Assembly (NCBI GenBank): GCA_026708055.1
Contig: JAPOVS010000019.1
Span: forward strand, 64,532 to 128,531
Source of the DNA: a bacterium
GTDB taxonomy: Bacteria; Actinomycetota; Acidimicrobiia; Acidimicrobiales; CATQHL01
Reading direction: 5' to 3'
Length of the DNA: 64,000 nucleotides
Positions 36,701-43,648 of this stretch are shown piece by piece (position 1 is the stretch's first letter; the number at the start of each line of letters is the position of its first letter). Position numbers and translations under genes: made by a program. The notes beneath the pieces are model-generated. The model was not told the DNA's origin. It did no database searches and worked only from the letters and a program-made list of their open reading frames with translations.

Positions 36701-38046
36701 GCGCAGACATTGACAATGCCGCGATGATTGCGGAACTCGGCCATTCCCACCAGGCGATACCACCCGCTTTCCTTGGAGTTCCCGGCAGCCGCCACCTGAA
36801 CCGTGCCCCGTCCCGAATACCCGTGGGTCAATCCGCTCTCCAGAGCACTGATCAGCAGACTCGGCGCCCGAATCAGACGCCCCGTGTTGAGGCCCTTTTG
36901 GCCATAACTGTGATTGGAGACCCCCACCTCTTCCTTGTGACGGGTCAGCGAATCGATCTGGTTGGCGAGCGTGTAATTGCTCAACAGGTTGTAGGGGTAG
37001 ATCGTCGCTCTCGGGGCGACGCCGCGACTGCCGAGGTCGTTGTCCGCCGCCGCCGCCACTCCAGCCACCCGGGTGCCGTGTTCGCTTCTGCCACCTCCGG
37101 TGACGCTGGGGTAGTTGGTGCCCTTGTCGGTCCTGAGGTTCGGGGCCAGGTCCTCATGGCGATGATCGATCCTGCTATCCACAATGGCGACATTGACCCC
37201 CTCCCCCCGGCTCACCCCCCACGCGTCGACCACATTGACATCGACCACGGGATCATGACCGTTCGGGCCGCGGTAGTCGGTGTCGCTGCGAAGGTGCCAC
37301 AGACACCCTGACAGACGATCGGAGAGCCACGCCCGAAAGCCTGTGCAATATCCAACTGTGGGAGAGTCCACGTCGGCGCCCGAACTGCTGTCGACGCCGA
37401 GCGGCAGGATCCAGTCGGGGCTCACACTGCGAACCGACGACTCCCCGGCCAGCGTGTCGGCGATCAGCAGCGCATCGAGGGGGGAGCCGGTGGCCACGTA
37501 GTAGCTGTCCGCCAAACCCCCCAACACCGACACCGAGCCGCCGCCCGCGTCGTGGTCCGCCAGCACCCCCCGAGCCCGGGCATCCGTCGTCCCGGGCTGG
37601 AACTGCACGATCACCCCTCCCCGCAGGGCCATCACCTGCCCGGTGTCCGTCGCCACCCACCTGGCCCCCTCGAACACCGAAGTGCCGTTCCCGTCGAAAT
37701 CGGGCAGAACCGCCTCCGCCCCCTCTTCGCCCAGCCACTCGGCAACCTCCCCCTCACCCAACGGCCGGACCGGGACACCCCGACCACCGTCATCCCAAAC
37801 CCACCAACCGTCGTCGCCGAAAATGGCCGCCGCCGACCAGACATCCTCCGCCGGCCCCAACGGATCGCCCGGCAGCTCCTCCCCACCTTCCAAACCCTCA
37901 GCCTCGTCGGGCCCGGCGTCCCCCTCGCTCGCGCCCACCGCCGCCGCGCCCGCATTCAGCAACACCGCCGCCGCCACCAGCGCAACCCCCACACCCCGCA
38001 TCCGCCGGGACAAAGAGAACGCCCAGCGGGCCACCACGCCGCTCAT
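30757..38046 (-). CDS. Giant secreted subtilisin-like protease with P-domain and Calx-beta-like repeats
   Basis: 2429 residues starting at the ATG read from 38046, just before an export signal ('GVALVAAAVLLNAGAAAVGA'). Peptidase S8 catalytic residues: Asp290 ('AIVDSRID'), His323 ('SEHGTRVAG') and Ser500 ('WGTSAAAPMVSG'). Then a proprotein-convertase P-domain ('DLDIRLVSPAGTESLLL'), a Calx-beta module, and about eleven ~105-residue repeats of the form 'V/ITEG..FTVTA.PAP..PLTV', ending with further Calx-beta modules. An unrelated two-Cys segment interrupts the repeats near 32250-32500. No sortase motif or C-terminal anchor is seen, so it is probably released or held by the repeats. Repeats with acidic loops are likely calcium-binding (inference). 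Confidence 0.88.
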   Translation of the reverse strand: MSGVVARWAFSLSRRMRGVGVALVAAAVLLNAGAAAVGASEGDAGPDEAEGLEGGEELPGDPLGPAEDVWSAAAIFGDDGWWVWDDGGRGVPVRPLGEGEVAEWLGEEGAEAVLPDFDGNGTSVFEGARWVATDTGQVMALRGGVIVQFQPGTTDARARGVLADHDAGGGSVSVLGGLADSYYVATGSPLDALLIADTLAGESSVRSVSPDWILPLGVDSSSGADVDSPTVGYCTGFRAWLSDRLSGCLWHLRSDTDYRGPNGHDPVVDVNVVDAWGVSRGEGVNVAIVDSRIDHRHEDLAPNLRTDKGTNYPSVTGGGRSEHGTRVAGVAAAADNDLGSRGVAPRATIYPYNLLSNYTLANQIDSLTRHKEEVGVSNHSYGQKGLNTGRLIRAPSLLISALESGLTHGYSGRGTVQVAAAGNSKESGWYRLVGMAEFRNHRGIVNVCAVNHAGESSDYSSEGDNLWVCAPSSSRSSSLSKNILTTTGHSEYTRFFWGTSAAAPMVSGVVALMRGVNAELTWRDVKLILADTARRNDPGDSSWSTGASKYSDADHRYHYSHKYGFGLVDASAAVDLAFEWPLLPAMQTASASTSVTYRILEDRQVVEIPLTLSTSIDFVEHVDVELGLWTEFARDLDIRLVSPAGTESLLLEPWEGGYGCRLPCGISGSFNFSSTRHLGEDPSGTWKLRISDQFPSRRNTAGPSWGEFAEVRTATLTVYGHSGQSTDGRPRLRLSVDGGTGIDVDADEGETVTVGATLSGGTFTSDLVVPISVSAGTATVTGAGADITSLASVTIPAGKAQGSGAIEVLDDGRAEPDETFKVGLGATPSGVLALGAPFTVTIAGDDPVPEVTVTGGGPATEGEAATFTITAAPAPKAPLTVNLLVSQQGDFVAAADLGSHSVTVPTGGTAQFAVDIVDDGYAEPDGSVRVAVWNGEGYRIAVGQGSAAVPVDDRDDERTVVSIAGGGTVTEGDAATFTLTTDSAPDAPLTVSLLVSQSGDYVASGDLGARTVTVPISGSAMFWVATVDDSVYELNGSVTVRVTPGLRYAVSSSQDSATKTVRSEDVPEISITTSDSAVTEGGSAVFTVTSTPTPIKPLTVILAVTWRGSYKVPGILSSRRLEFLPRNGSYSRSMQIWEATHDDKVDERDGLMKVRVVGSHAYTVSATQGSADVVVRDNDAPLVVSVVGGAGVSEGGTASYTVSAVPAPSAPLTVSLTVAQQGDFVAAGATGSHSVTIPTSGSAPYTVATIDDGVDEADGSVTVTAKAGSGYIVSSNMRAASVAVSDDDDPPPDDAPVVGVAAGPGVTEGDGAVFTLTADPAPSAPLTVSLAVAQTGDFGVSTGARTVTVPAGGSVAQSFATVDDDVAEPDGSVTVTVNAGSGYKVSSAQDAATVAVADDDTPVVGVAAGPGVTEGDGAVFTLTADPAPSAPLTVSLAVAQTGDFGVSTGARTVTVPAGGSVAQSFATVDDEVAEPDGSVTVTVDAGSGYKVSSAQGAATVAVADDDLPGPEVGVTAVAVTLTEGDDARFTVTASPAPSSPLTVSLQVLQIGDHLAPGAAGVQQVTIPVSGSAQHSVATDDDAVAERNGMIIVMVARDSGYTVSRSRISAGAVVYDNDARSRTPTPRISVTAGTGITEGGSAAFAVTADPAPAAPLTVSVAVGQTGDYAAPGTTGTKTVTVPTSGSVSHTVATIDDSADEADGSVTVTVNTGQGYSVSSSQGSATVAVSDDDDPPSATPEVSVTAGPGVTEGTSASFTVTASPAPASPLSVSLTVTQTGDFGVSTGTKTVTVPTSGAKSYTVATAGDSVDEADGSVTVTVNTGQGYSVSSSQGSATVAVSDDDDPPPVPQTCVTADTALLAQVLAKTRDPWNGGRPDLLETFTRSYNTMLGTDTYTVAALKARPDRQEPNWQGNGPNALWQKVYAELDRLEACRATPRTPTPPPPPTPTPEISVTAGAGITEGGGAAFTVTASPAPAAALSVGVTVTQQGDYGVSTGSKTVVIPTGGTARLTVSTVDDDADEADGSVTVTLDAGQGYTVSAAHGAASVAVSDDDLPPSPPPPPPPPTPEVGVTAGAAVTEGGSAAFTVTANPAPAAPLPVSVTVTQSGDYGASTGTKTVIVPTSGTKSYTVATANDSTDEADGSVTVTVTAGSGYTVSSSQGSATVAVSDGDATTVTLAAVAGAAIAEDGGTREITVTAGRALAAGETLTAPLAVTGAAAGGHYTLALKQGQGVNDHVTLLTDGPHSAQNPAVVLAAGGQQATLVLVALPNDDTAERTVAVALAAGRLAPSGQGLSGGVTAVGGPIATAITNDDQPPPAGLPAITIDTRYSRAGEDTGAITFVVVLSEASTRTVTVGYQTQEGTAYDYLDYPGARGRLTFRPGTTRRGITVIPNADNRREADETFQLVLSDPVGATLTDRTATGTIIDDD
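33533..34165 (-). repeat. Tandem pair of near-identical 318-bp units in the giant protease gene
   Basis: Two adjacent repeat modules are almost identical at DNA level with a period of 318 bp (106 codons): CGTGACGGTC at 33601 lines up with 33919, and only a handful of positions differ over the unit. The other modules of the gene are much more diverged, so this pair is a recent duplication and a site where copy number may vary. Confidence 0.85.
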
Positions 38047-38146
38047 CGGACCGTCGCTCACAGAACACACGCCGGATACCAAGTTAGTCTGCGCTTCCCC
38101 CCAAATCTTCGAGTGGTGGTTCAGAGCGCGCGCAAATAGGCGTTGA

Positions 38147-38212
38147 CCTCTCGCCGAGATCATCCAGGAGGCCGGCGTTCCGCCGGGAGTCTTCAACCTT
38201 GTCTCGGGTGAG
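38147..38212 (+). pseudogene. Remnant of an aldehyde dehydrogenase gene
   Basis: On the plus strand the sequence reads 'LAEIIQEAGVPPGVFNLVSG', which matches the ALDH-family block that lies between the NAD-binding site and the catalytic region. A stop codon sits just upstream (38144) and nothing ALDH-like follows, so this is a fragment of about 20 codons. It abuts other gene fragments. Confidence 0.6.
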
Positions 38213-38222
38213 CGCGGGACAG

Positions 38223-38783
38223 CTAGGTGTGCTCGTCGCGCAGTCGGCGTTTGAGGATCTTGCCCTGCGTGTCCTTGGGCAGAGCGTCGGTGACGTGGAC
38301 TGCCTTGGGGACCTTGTAACCCGCCAGTGAGGCGCGACAGTGATCGATGATCTCGGCGGGTTCCACCGATCGTCCGGGCCTGGGGACGACGAAGGCGGTC
38401 ACGGCCTCGGACCAGTAGTCGTCGGGCAGACCCACCACGGCCACCTCCATGAGTGCATCGTGGCCGTAGAGCGCGCGCTCCACCTCCACCGAGGACACGT
38501 TCATCCCACCCGTCTTGATCATGTCCTTCTTGCGATCCACGAAGAAGAGGTTGCCGTCGGCGTCGATGCGGACGATGTCCTCGGTGTGCAGCCAGCCGTC
38601 CCGGAACACCTCCGCGGTGCGCTCCTCGTTGTTGAGATAGCCGAGCATCACCGAGGGCGAGCGGCAGATCAGCTCGCCCACCTCGGCGTCCGCGCCTTCG
38701 TCATCGACGACGCGGATCTCCAACTGCGGCACCGGTTTGCTGATCCAGGAGGCGTCGCCGCCGGGGATCTCTTCCGCCGCCAC
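38223..38783 (-). pseudogene. C-terminal fragment of an AMP-forming acyl-CoA ligase
   Basis: 186 codons matching only the last third of an acyl-CoA synthetase (normal length about 500). It holds 'GELICRSPSVMLGYLNNEE', the hinge-region motif 'HTEDIVRIDADGNLFFVDRKK' with its conserved Asp and Arg, and the final catalytic lysine block 'PKDTQGKILKR'. The N-terminal AMP-binding P-loop half is absent: at about 38783 the homology stops and the plus strand reads as an amidase tail. The fragment is unlikely to be functional on its own. Confidence 0.8.
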
Positions 38784-39046
38784 CGCTGGGAGTCCTGGAC
38801 CCCACCACCGAGGATCTGAACGGCTACCTGACGGCCGTCTTCAACTTCATCCCGTTCACGTCTCTGGCCAACATCGCCGGCGTGCCGGCCATGTCGGTCC
38901 CGTGGGACCGCAACGCCGACAACCTGCCGGTCGGCATCCACTTCACGGCCGGCTACGGGCGTGAGGACGTCCTGTTCCGTCTGGCCGGACAGCTCGAACA
39001 GGCACACCCCTGGCCCCTCCGCAGTCCGCAGGCCGATTCCGGCTGA
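38783..39046 (+). pseudogene. C-terminal fragment of an amidase-signature gene
   Basis: From about 38783 the plus strand reads 'LDPTTEDLNGYLTAVFNF', 'FTSLANIAGVPAMSVP', 'LPVGIHFTAGYGREDVLF' and 'LAGQLEQAHPWPL' to a TGA at 39044. This is the closing ~85 residues of an amidase of the 6-aminohexanoate-cyclic-dimer-hydrolase type; the catalytic Lys/Ser/Ser part is missing. Its broken left end meets the broken left end of the acyl-CoA ligase fragment, so two 3' gene ends are joined back to back. Confidence 0.75.
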
Positions 39047-39066
39047 CGGCACCCCAGCACCAGCCC

Positions 39067-39137
39067 GTGATCCCGGCGGGGGCCTGGGTCCACCGCCCGG
39101 CACTACCCCGTCATCCCGGTGGAGGCTGGGATCCACT
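39067..39137 (+). repeat. Two copies of a REP-like intergenic repeat
   Basis: GTGATCCCGGCGGGGGCCTG at 39067 and GTCATCCCGGTGGAGGCTGG at 39110 are 43 bp apart, and each continues into a G-(G/A)-TCCAC stretch. This resembles the common scattered 'CGTCATCCCGG...GGGATCC' intergenic repeat of many genomes. It lies at the 3' end of mftF, whose last residues run into it. Confidence 0.6.
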
Positions 39138-40268
39138 CTCGGGCGCGCCGGCCGGCGCTGCCGCCGGAGTACCGGCCACTCGGGTCAATTGAGGTCGCAG
39201 TGCGGCCGCGGAGCGCGCGGCGACTGCGCCGCGCCAGACCCCGGTGCAGTATGCGGCGTCGGAGTACAGCGTCGCCAGAATCCACCTGAGCGGCCCCATG
39301 GACGGTCGGCTGGTCGCCCAGGACGCCAACGGATCCACGATCAGCGCCGCCAGTGCCAGCTTCCGGCCCCAGGACGACGCCGTTGCAGCCACGAGCAGGG
39401 GGAGCCAGGTGCGCCGGACTGCCGTTGCCGCCCGCCGGCCGGCGACGAGATGGCTTCGCACGACGGTGCGGGCACAGTCCGCGATCGATGTCTCGCTGCG
39501 CCCCGCAAGGCGTTCGTGCAACTGCCGCATGCGTCTCGCTGCGATCGACGTCGCTGCCCATGCGCCTCTCCGACCGCCGAGCACCGGGGCCAGCCAGGCG
39601 GCGAGACTCCAAGGTGCGATTTCCAGCGGGACTGCGTACCCAGGGTGGCGCGCCGCCAGGGGCGCCGCGGACGTTCCGTAGCCGTAGCGCTGGCGACCCA
39701 GCGCGGCCCACCTGGGGCGATTGCGGTGGTGCACGACGACCGACGGCTCGTAGCGCACCGTCCATCCCGCCGCGACCGCCCGCCAGATCAGGTCGACGTC
39801 CTCGCCAAGCCGGAGGTCCTCGTCGAAACCGCCGAGCGCGTCCAGAACGTCGCGGCGGAACAGCAGAGCCGCCGAGGGGACGTATCGCACTCGCCGGCGT
39901 GGGCTGACGATGCTCGGGAGGGGGCCCATGTCCAGCGGCGAGCAGTGACGCTCGAAGCGGTCCAGCGTGCTGCCGTCGGCCGCTCGGGCGCGCACACGCG
40001 GCGCGATTGCGGCGACGGCCGGGTCGGCGAAATGTGCCAGAAGCGGCGCCAACCAGCCCGGCGTCACCTCGACGTCGGCGTCGAGGAACGCCACGATCGG
40101 GGTGTCGGTCGCCCGCCAAGCTTCATTGCGGGCTGCCGCCGGTCCCCGTGCGACCTCACGCTGGATGAGGCGGGCACAGCCGCGACGAGCGACGTCCTCG
40201 ACCGCGCCCTGGCCGTCGCACCGGAGGTGTCGGTGCGCCCGGAGCCGTTCGGCGCGCTGCTCTATCAC
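39111..40268 (-). CDS. mftF: Mycofactocin glycosyltransferase MftF, N-terminally truncated
   Basis: The homologous part covers about 360 residues and begins near 40193; the frame is open farther (GTG at 40268) only because it crosses mftB antisense. Present: 'RGPAAARN', 'TPIVAFLDADVEVTPGWL', 'SPLDMGPL', 'RRVRYVPSAALLFRRDVL' and 'RLGEDVDLIWR', the MftF block order. Missing: about the first 95 residues, including the GT2 'VVxPxxN' strand and the first DD-x-S motif. MftF adds glucose units to premycofactocinol. The loss, together with the abrupt junction with mftB, suggests a deletion or assembly join. Activity is doubtful. Confidence 0.8.
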   Translation of the reverse strand: MIEQRAERLRAHRHLRCDGQGAVEDVARRGCARLIQREVARGPAAARNEAWRATDTPIVAFLDADVEVTPGWLAPLLAHFADPAVAAIAPRVRARAADGSTLDRFERHCSPLDMGPLPSIVSPRRRVRYVPSAALLFRRDVLDALGGFDEDLRLGEDVDLIWRAVAAGWTVRYEPSVVVHHRNRPRWAALGRQRYGYGTSAAPLAARHPGYAVPLEIAPWSLAAWLAPVLGGRRGAWAATSIAARRMRQLHERLAGRSETSIADCARTVVRSHLVAGRRAATAVRRTWLPLLVAATASSWGRKLALAALIVDPLASWATSRPSMGPLRWILATLYSDAAYCTGVWRGAVAARSAAALRPQLTRVAGTPAAAPAGAPESGSQPPPG

Positions 40269-40457
40269 TTCGGCTCGCGGCGCCTGTCGTTTCTGAAGGA
40301 CGCGCGGCTGCTGTCGGTGATCGAAGGCCTCGGCGACGCCCCCACGGCGCGGGCCGCATGCGCCGCCGCGGGCGTGGCTGCAGGCGCCCTCCCGGCCTTC
40401 GAGCGCGCCCTCGAGCGGCTCGTCGCCGGCGGGATGCTGCAGGAGCGCGGCTCGTGA
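40227..40457 (+). CDS. mftB: Mycofactocin peptide chaperone MftB, 5' end missing or unclear
   Basis: The core 'SVRPEPFGALLYHFGSRRL' with 'SFLKDARLLSVIEGL' and 'LERLVAGGMLQERGS' is a clear MftB match, a small RiPP-recognition protein that hands the MftA precursor to MftC. Similarity starts near 40197 ('VLDRALAVAPEV'), but no ATG, GTG or TTG is in frame there; the first is the GTG at 40227, within the conserved core. So the start has probably been lost, in the same place where mftF is cut. Stop overlaps the mftC GTG (GTGA). Confidence 0.8.
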   Translation: MSVRPEPFGALLYHFGSRRLSFLKDARLLSVIEGLGDAPTARAACAAAGVAAGALPAFERALERLVAGGMLQERGS

Positions 40458-41629
40458 GCGCGGCGATGCCGCTGGTGGAGCACTTCGCGGCCGGCCTGAA
40501 CGCGCCGATCTGCCTCACCTGGGAACTGACCTACGCCTGCATCCTGGCCTGCCGCCACTGCCTGTCCAGCTCTGGGCGGCGCGACCCGGAGGAACTCTCG
40601 ACCGACGAGGCGAAGGCGGTCATCGACGAACTCGAGCAGATGCAGGTCTTCTACGTGAACATCGGCGGCGGCGAGCCGACGATCCGCTCGGACTTCTGGG
40701 AGATCGTCGACTATGCGGCGGCCCACCACGTCGGCGTGAAGTTCTCAACCAATGGCTCGCGGATCACGGCGGACATCGCCCGCCGCATCGCCGCCGGCGA
40801 CTACCTCGACGTCGAGATCTCTCTCGACGGGGCGACCGCCGCGGTCAACGACGATGTGCGCGGCGCCGGTTCGTTCGCCACCGCCGTCGCCGCTATGGAG
40901 CGGCTGGCCGCCGCCGGCGTCGCCGGATTCAAGCTCTCGGTGGTGTGCACCCGGCGAAACCTCGGCCAACTCGACGCGTTCGAGGCGCTCGCCGACCGGT
41001 ACGGGGCGCAGCTGCGACTGACCCGGCTGCGGCCGTCGGGCAGGGGAGCCGACGTCTGGGACGAACTGCACCCCACGGCCGATCAGCAGCGAGACCTCTA
41101 TCTCTGGTTGCTGGATCACGGTGAGCAGGTGCTGACCGGCGACTCGTTCTTCCACCTGGGCGGCTACGGCGACGCACTGCCGGGACTCAACCTCTGCGGC
41201 GCCGGCCGGGTGGTGTGCCTCATCGATCCGGTGGGCGACGTCTACGCCTGCCCGTTCGCCATCCACGACGCCTTCCTGGCGGGCAATGTGCGGGATCCCA
41301 GTGGGTTCACACGGGTCTGGCGCGAGTCGGAACTGTTCCGGTCGCTGCGCGAGCCGCAATCGGCCGGCGCCTGCTCGTCCTGCTCGGCGTTCGACGTGTG
41401 CCGCGGCGGGTGCATGGCGGCCAAGTTCTTCACCGGGCTGCCGCTCGCCGGACCCGACCCGGAGTGCGTCAAGGGGCACGGGCAGGCGGCGCTCGCGGGC
41501 GTCGAGCCGGGTTCGATCCCCAGGCCCTCCGTCGATCACTCACGGGTGACGTTCTCCCGGCGCCGGCCCGACCGGGCATGCGACGAGAACCCTCTCGCGG
41601 GGTCGGACCTCGTGGCCTCGGGGGTCTGA
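40454..41629 (+). CDS. mftC: Mycofactocin radical SAM maturase MftC
   Basis: 391 residues from the GTG overlapping the mftB stop; an ATG at 40466 is also possible. The radical SAM cluster motif is Cys29-x3-Cys33-x2-Cys36 in 'YACILACRHCLSS', followed by 'GGGEPT'. A C-terminal SPASM-type domain has further Cys residues ('CSSCSAFDVCRGGC') for auxiliary iron-sulfur clusters. MftC decarboxylates and cyclises the C-terminal Val-Tyr of MftA. All expected cysteines are present, so the enzyme looks intact even though its upstream partners are damaged. The mftD ATG overlaps its stop. Confidence 0.94.
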   Translation: MSAAMPLVEHFAAGLNAPICLTWELTYACILACRHCLSSSGRRDPEELSTDEAKAVIDELEQMQVFYVNIGGGEPTIRSDFWEIVDYAAAHHVGVKFSTNGSRITADIARRIAAGDYLDVEISLDGATAAVNDDVRGAGSFATAVAAMERLAAAGVAGFKLSVVCTRRNLGQLDAFEALADRYGAQLRLTRLRPSGRGADVWDELHPTADQQRDLYLWLLDHGEQVLTGDSFFHLGGYGDALPGLNLCGAGRVVCLIDPVGDVYACPFAIHDAFLAGNVRDPSGFTRVWRESELFRSLREPQSAGACSSCSAFDVCRGGCMAAKFFTGLPLAGPDPECVKGHGQAALAGVEPGSIPRPSVDHSRVTFSRRRPDRACDENPLAGSDLVASGV

Positions 41630-42807
41630 TGGGCGGCGGATGGTTCGAGTCGGTCGCCGAGGCCCGTCGGCGCGCCGAGCGGGTGCTGCCGCCGTCGGTC
41701 GCCGCGGCGCTGCACGCCGGGTCCGAAGCGAGCATCACGCTCGCCGACAACACGGCGGCGTTCGGCGAACTGGGTTTCGCCCCGAGCGTGGCGGGCAAGG
41801 CCGGCCATCGGGACCTCTCCGTCTCCGTGATGGGCCAGGCGCTGTCGATGCCCGTTCTGATCTCACCGGTGGGCGTGCAGGCCGTGCACCCCGACGCCGA
41901 GGTGGCCGTCGCCCGAGCGGCTGCCGCCCGGGGCACGGCCATGGGGTTGAGCTCTTTCGGCGCCAAGCCGGTGGAGGAGGTCGTTGCCGCCAACCCCCAG
42001 ACGTTCTTCCAGGTCTACTGGGCGGGGTCGCGGGAGCGCATCGAACAGCGACTCGAGCGTGCCCGGGCGGCGGGTGCCGCCGGGCTCATCGTGACGCTCG
42101 ACTGGTCGTTCGTGCACAGCCGCGACCGGGGGAGTCCGTTCATCCCCCAGAAGATCGACCTGACGGCGGTCCGGAAGCTCGCGCCGGAGCTGGCGCGACG
42201 ACCCCGGTGGCTGGGCCGCTGGCTCCGGTCCGGCAGACTGCCCGGGCTCGCGGTGCCGAACATGACGATCTCCGGGGAGGAACCGCCCGGTTTCTTCGCG
42301 GCCTACGGCGAGTGGATGCAGACCCCGCCGCCGTCGTGGGAAGACCTGGCGTGGCTCCGCTCCCAGTGGGAGGGCCCGTGCATGATCAAGGGCATCGTGC
42401 GGGTCGACGACGCCAGGCGTGCCGCCGACATCGGTGCCACGACCGTCTCGGTGTCGAACCACGGCGGCAACAATCTCGACGGCACCCCGGCGACGATCCG
42501 CGTGCTCCCCGCGGTCGCCGAGGCCGTCGGCGATTCCGTCGAGGTGCTGCTCGACGGGGGCGTCCGTCGCGGCGCCGACGTGGTGAAGGCCGTGGCTCTC
42601 GGCGCCCGCGCGGTCATGATCGGCCGTGCCGCCCTGTGGGGCCTGGCCGCCGACGGTCAGGCGGGCGTCGAGAACGTGCTCGACGTCCTCCGCGACGGCA
42701 TCGATTCGGTACTCCTGGGTCTCGGCCGGGGCGCGGTCACCGAACTCGACCCGTCCGACATCGTCGTGCCCCCGGATTTCGCCGTGACGCTCGGCGCCGG
42801 CGGGTAA
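41629..42807 (+). CDS. mftD: Mycofactocin FMN-dependent dehydrogenase MftD
   Basis: 392 residues. Alpha-hydroxy-acid oxidase fold: 'LISPVGVQAVHPDAEVAVAR', Lys in 'CMIKGIV', catalytic His in 'SVSNHGGNNLDGTP' and 'LDGGVRRGADVVKA' for FMN phosphate. In mycofactocin synthesis MftD oxidatively deaminates the dicyclic intermediate to premycofactocin. 'GTPATIRVLPAVAEAVGD' is the group-specific stretch after the His. Starts at an ATG that overlaps the mftC stop (TGATG). Complete in length. Confidence 0.93.
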   Translation: MGGGWFESVAEARRRAERVLPPSVAAALHAGSEASITLADNTAAFGELGFAPSVAGKAGHRDLSVSVMGQALSMPVLISPVGVQAVHPDAEVAVARAAAARGTAMGLSSFGAKPVEEVVAANPQTFFQVYWAGSRERIEQRLERARAAGAAGLIVTLDWSFVHSRDRGSPFIPQKIDLTAVRKLAPELARRPRWLGRWLRSGRLPGLAVPNMTISGEEPPGFFAAYGEWMQTPPPSWEDLAWLRSQWEGPCMIKGIVRVDDARRAADIGATTVSVSNHGGNNLDGTPATIRVLPAVAEAVGDSVEVLLDGGVRRGADVVKAVALGARAVMIGRAALWGLAADGQAGVENVLDVLRDGIDSVLLGLGRGAVTELDPSDIVVPPDFAVTLGAGG

Positions 42808-42818
42808 GTGGCGAAGCC

Positions 42819-43595
42819 GTGCCCGTCGCGCTGATCACCGGCGCCGCCCGCGGCATCGGCGCGGCCACCGCCGAGGCCCTGGCCGCGACCGGCTGGAACC
42901 TCGTGCTCTTCGACGTCTGCCGTGACGACCCGGCGCTGGGCTATCCGCTTGCCAGCCGGGAGGAACTGGGAGCGACCGCGCAGCGCTGCGGTGGTGAGGC
43001 GATCGTGGGCGACGTGCGATCCGTGGGCGACCTCGAGCGGGCGGTCGAGTTGGCCGTCGACCGGTTCGGCGGGCTGGACGCCGCCGTCGGCGTGGCAGGC
43101 GTGTTGATCGCCGCCGGCCGTGTCTGGGAGATGCCCGATGAGCAGTGGCACACCACCCTCGACACCAACCTCACCGGCACCTTCCATCTCGCGCGGGCCG
43201 CGGTGCCGGCCATGCTCGCTCGTCCTGCTCCGCGCTCGGGCCGTTTCGTCGCGGTGTCGTCGGCGGCCGCGCTGAAGGCCACGGTTCGCCTGGCGGCCTA
43301 CAGCGCCTCGAAGGCGGGCGTCATCGGCTTTGTGCGAGGCCTCGCAGCCGATCTCGCCGACACCGGGATCACCGCCAACGCCGTCCTGCCAGGCTCAACC
43401 GACACGATGCTCCTGACCCACAGCGCCGAGGTCTACGGCATTGACGACCCCGCCCGCTTCGCCGACCACCACGTCGACCACCGGATCATCGGGCCCGAAG
43501 AGGTCGCAGCCGTCGTGGCGTGGCTCTGCTCCGAAGCCTCCGGCGCGCTCACCGGTGCCGCCGTCCCCGCCGACGGGGGAATGACCGCCCGCTAG
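42819..43595 (+). CDS. Mycofactocin-coupled SDR family oxidoreductase
   Basis: 258 residues from a GTG 11 nt after mftD. 'ITGAARGIGAATAEALAATG' then 'NLVLFDVCRDDPALGYPLAS' shows the longer loop after the second strand that marks mycofactocin-associated SDRs, which hold NAD tightly and pass electrons to mycofactocin. Active site 'YSASKAGVIGFVRGLA'. Final 'VPADGGMTAR' is a typical end. Usually such SDRs act on alcohols or sterols. It closes the plus-strand mft group; mftE is not in the place where it would be expected. Confidence 0.87.
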   Translation: MPVALITGAARGIGAATAEALAATGWNLVLFDVCRDDPALGYPLASREELGATAQRCGGEAIVGDVRSVGDLERAVELAVDRFGGLDAAVGVAGVLIAAGRVWEMPDEQWHTTLDTNLTGTFHLARAAVPAMLARPAPRSGRFVAVSSAAALKATVRLAAYSASKAGVIGFVRGLAADLADTGITANAVLPGSTDTMLLTHSAEVYGIDDPARFADHHVDHRIIGPEEVAAVVAWLCSEASGALTGAAVPADGGMTAR

Positions 43596-43648
43596 CTGTG
43601 AGCGGCGCGCGAGCGCCCGTGTGTCCCGGCAGACCAATCCCGCGTTGG

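Noticed and set aside
38961-40226. Long plus-strand open frame upstream of mftB
   Set aside because: It is antisense to mftF, with compositional shadow sequence (Arg/Pro-rich) and no family match before about 40197.
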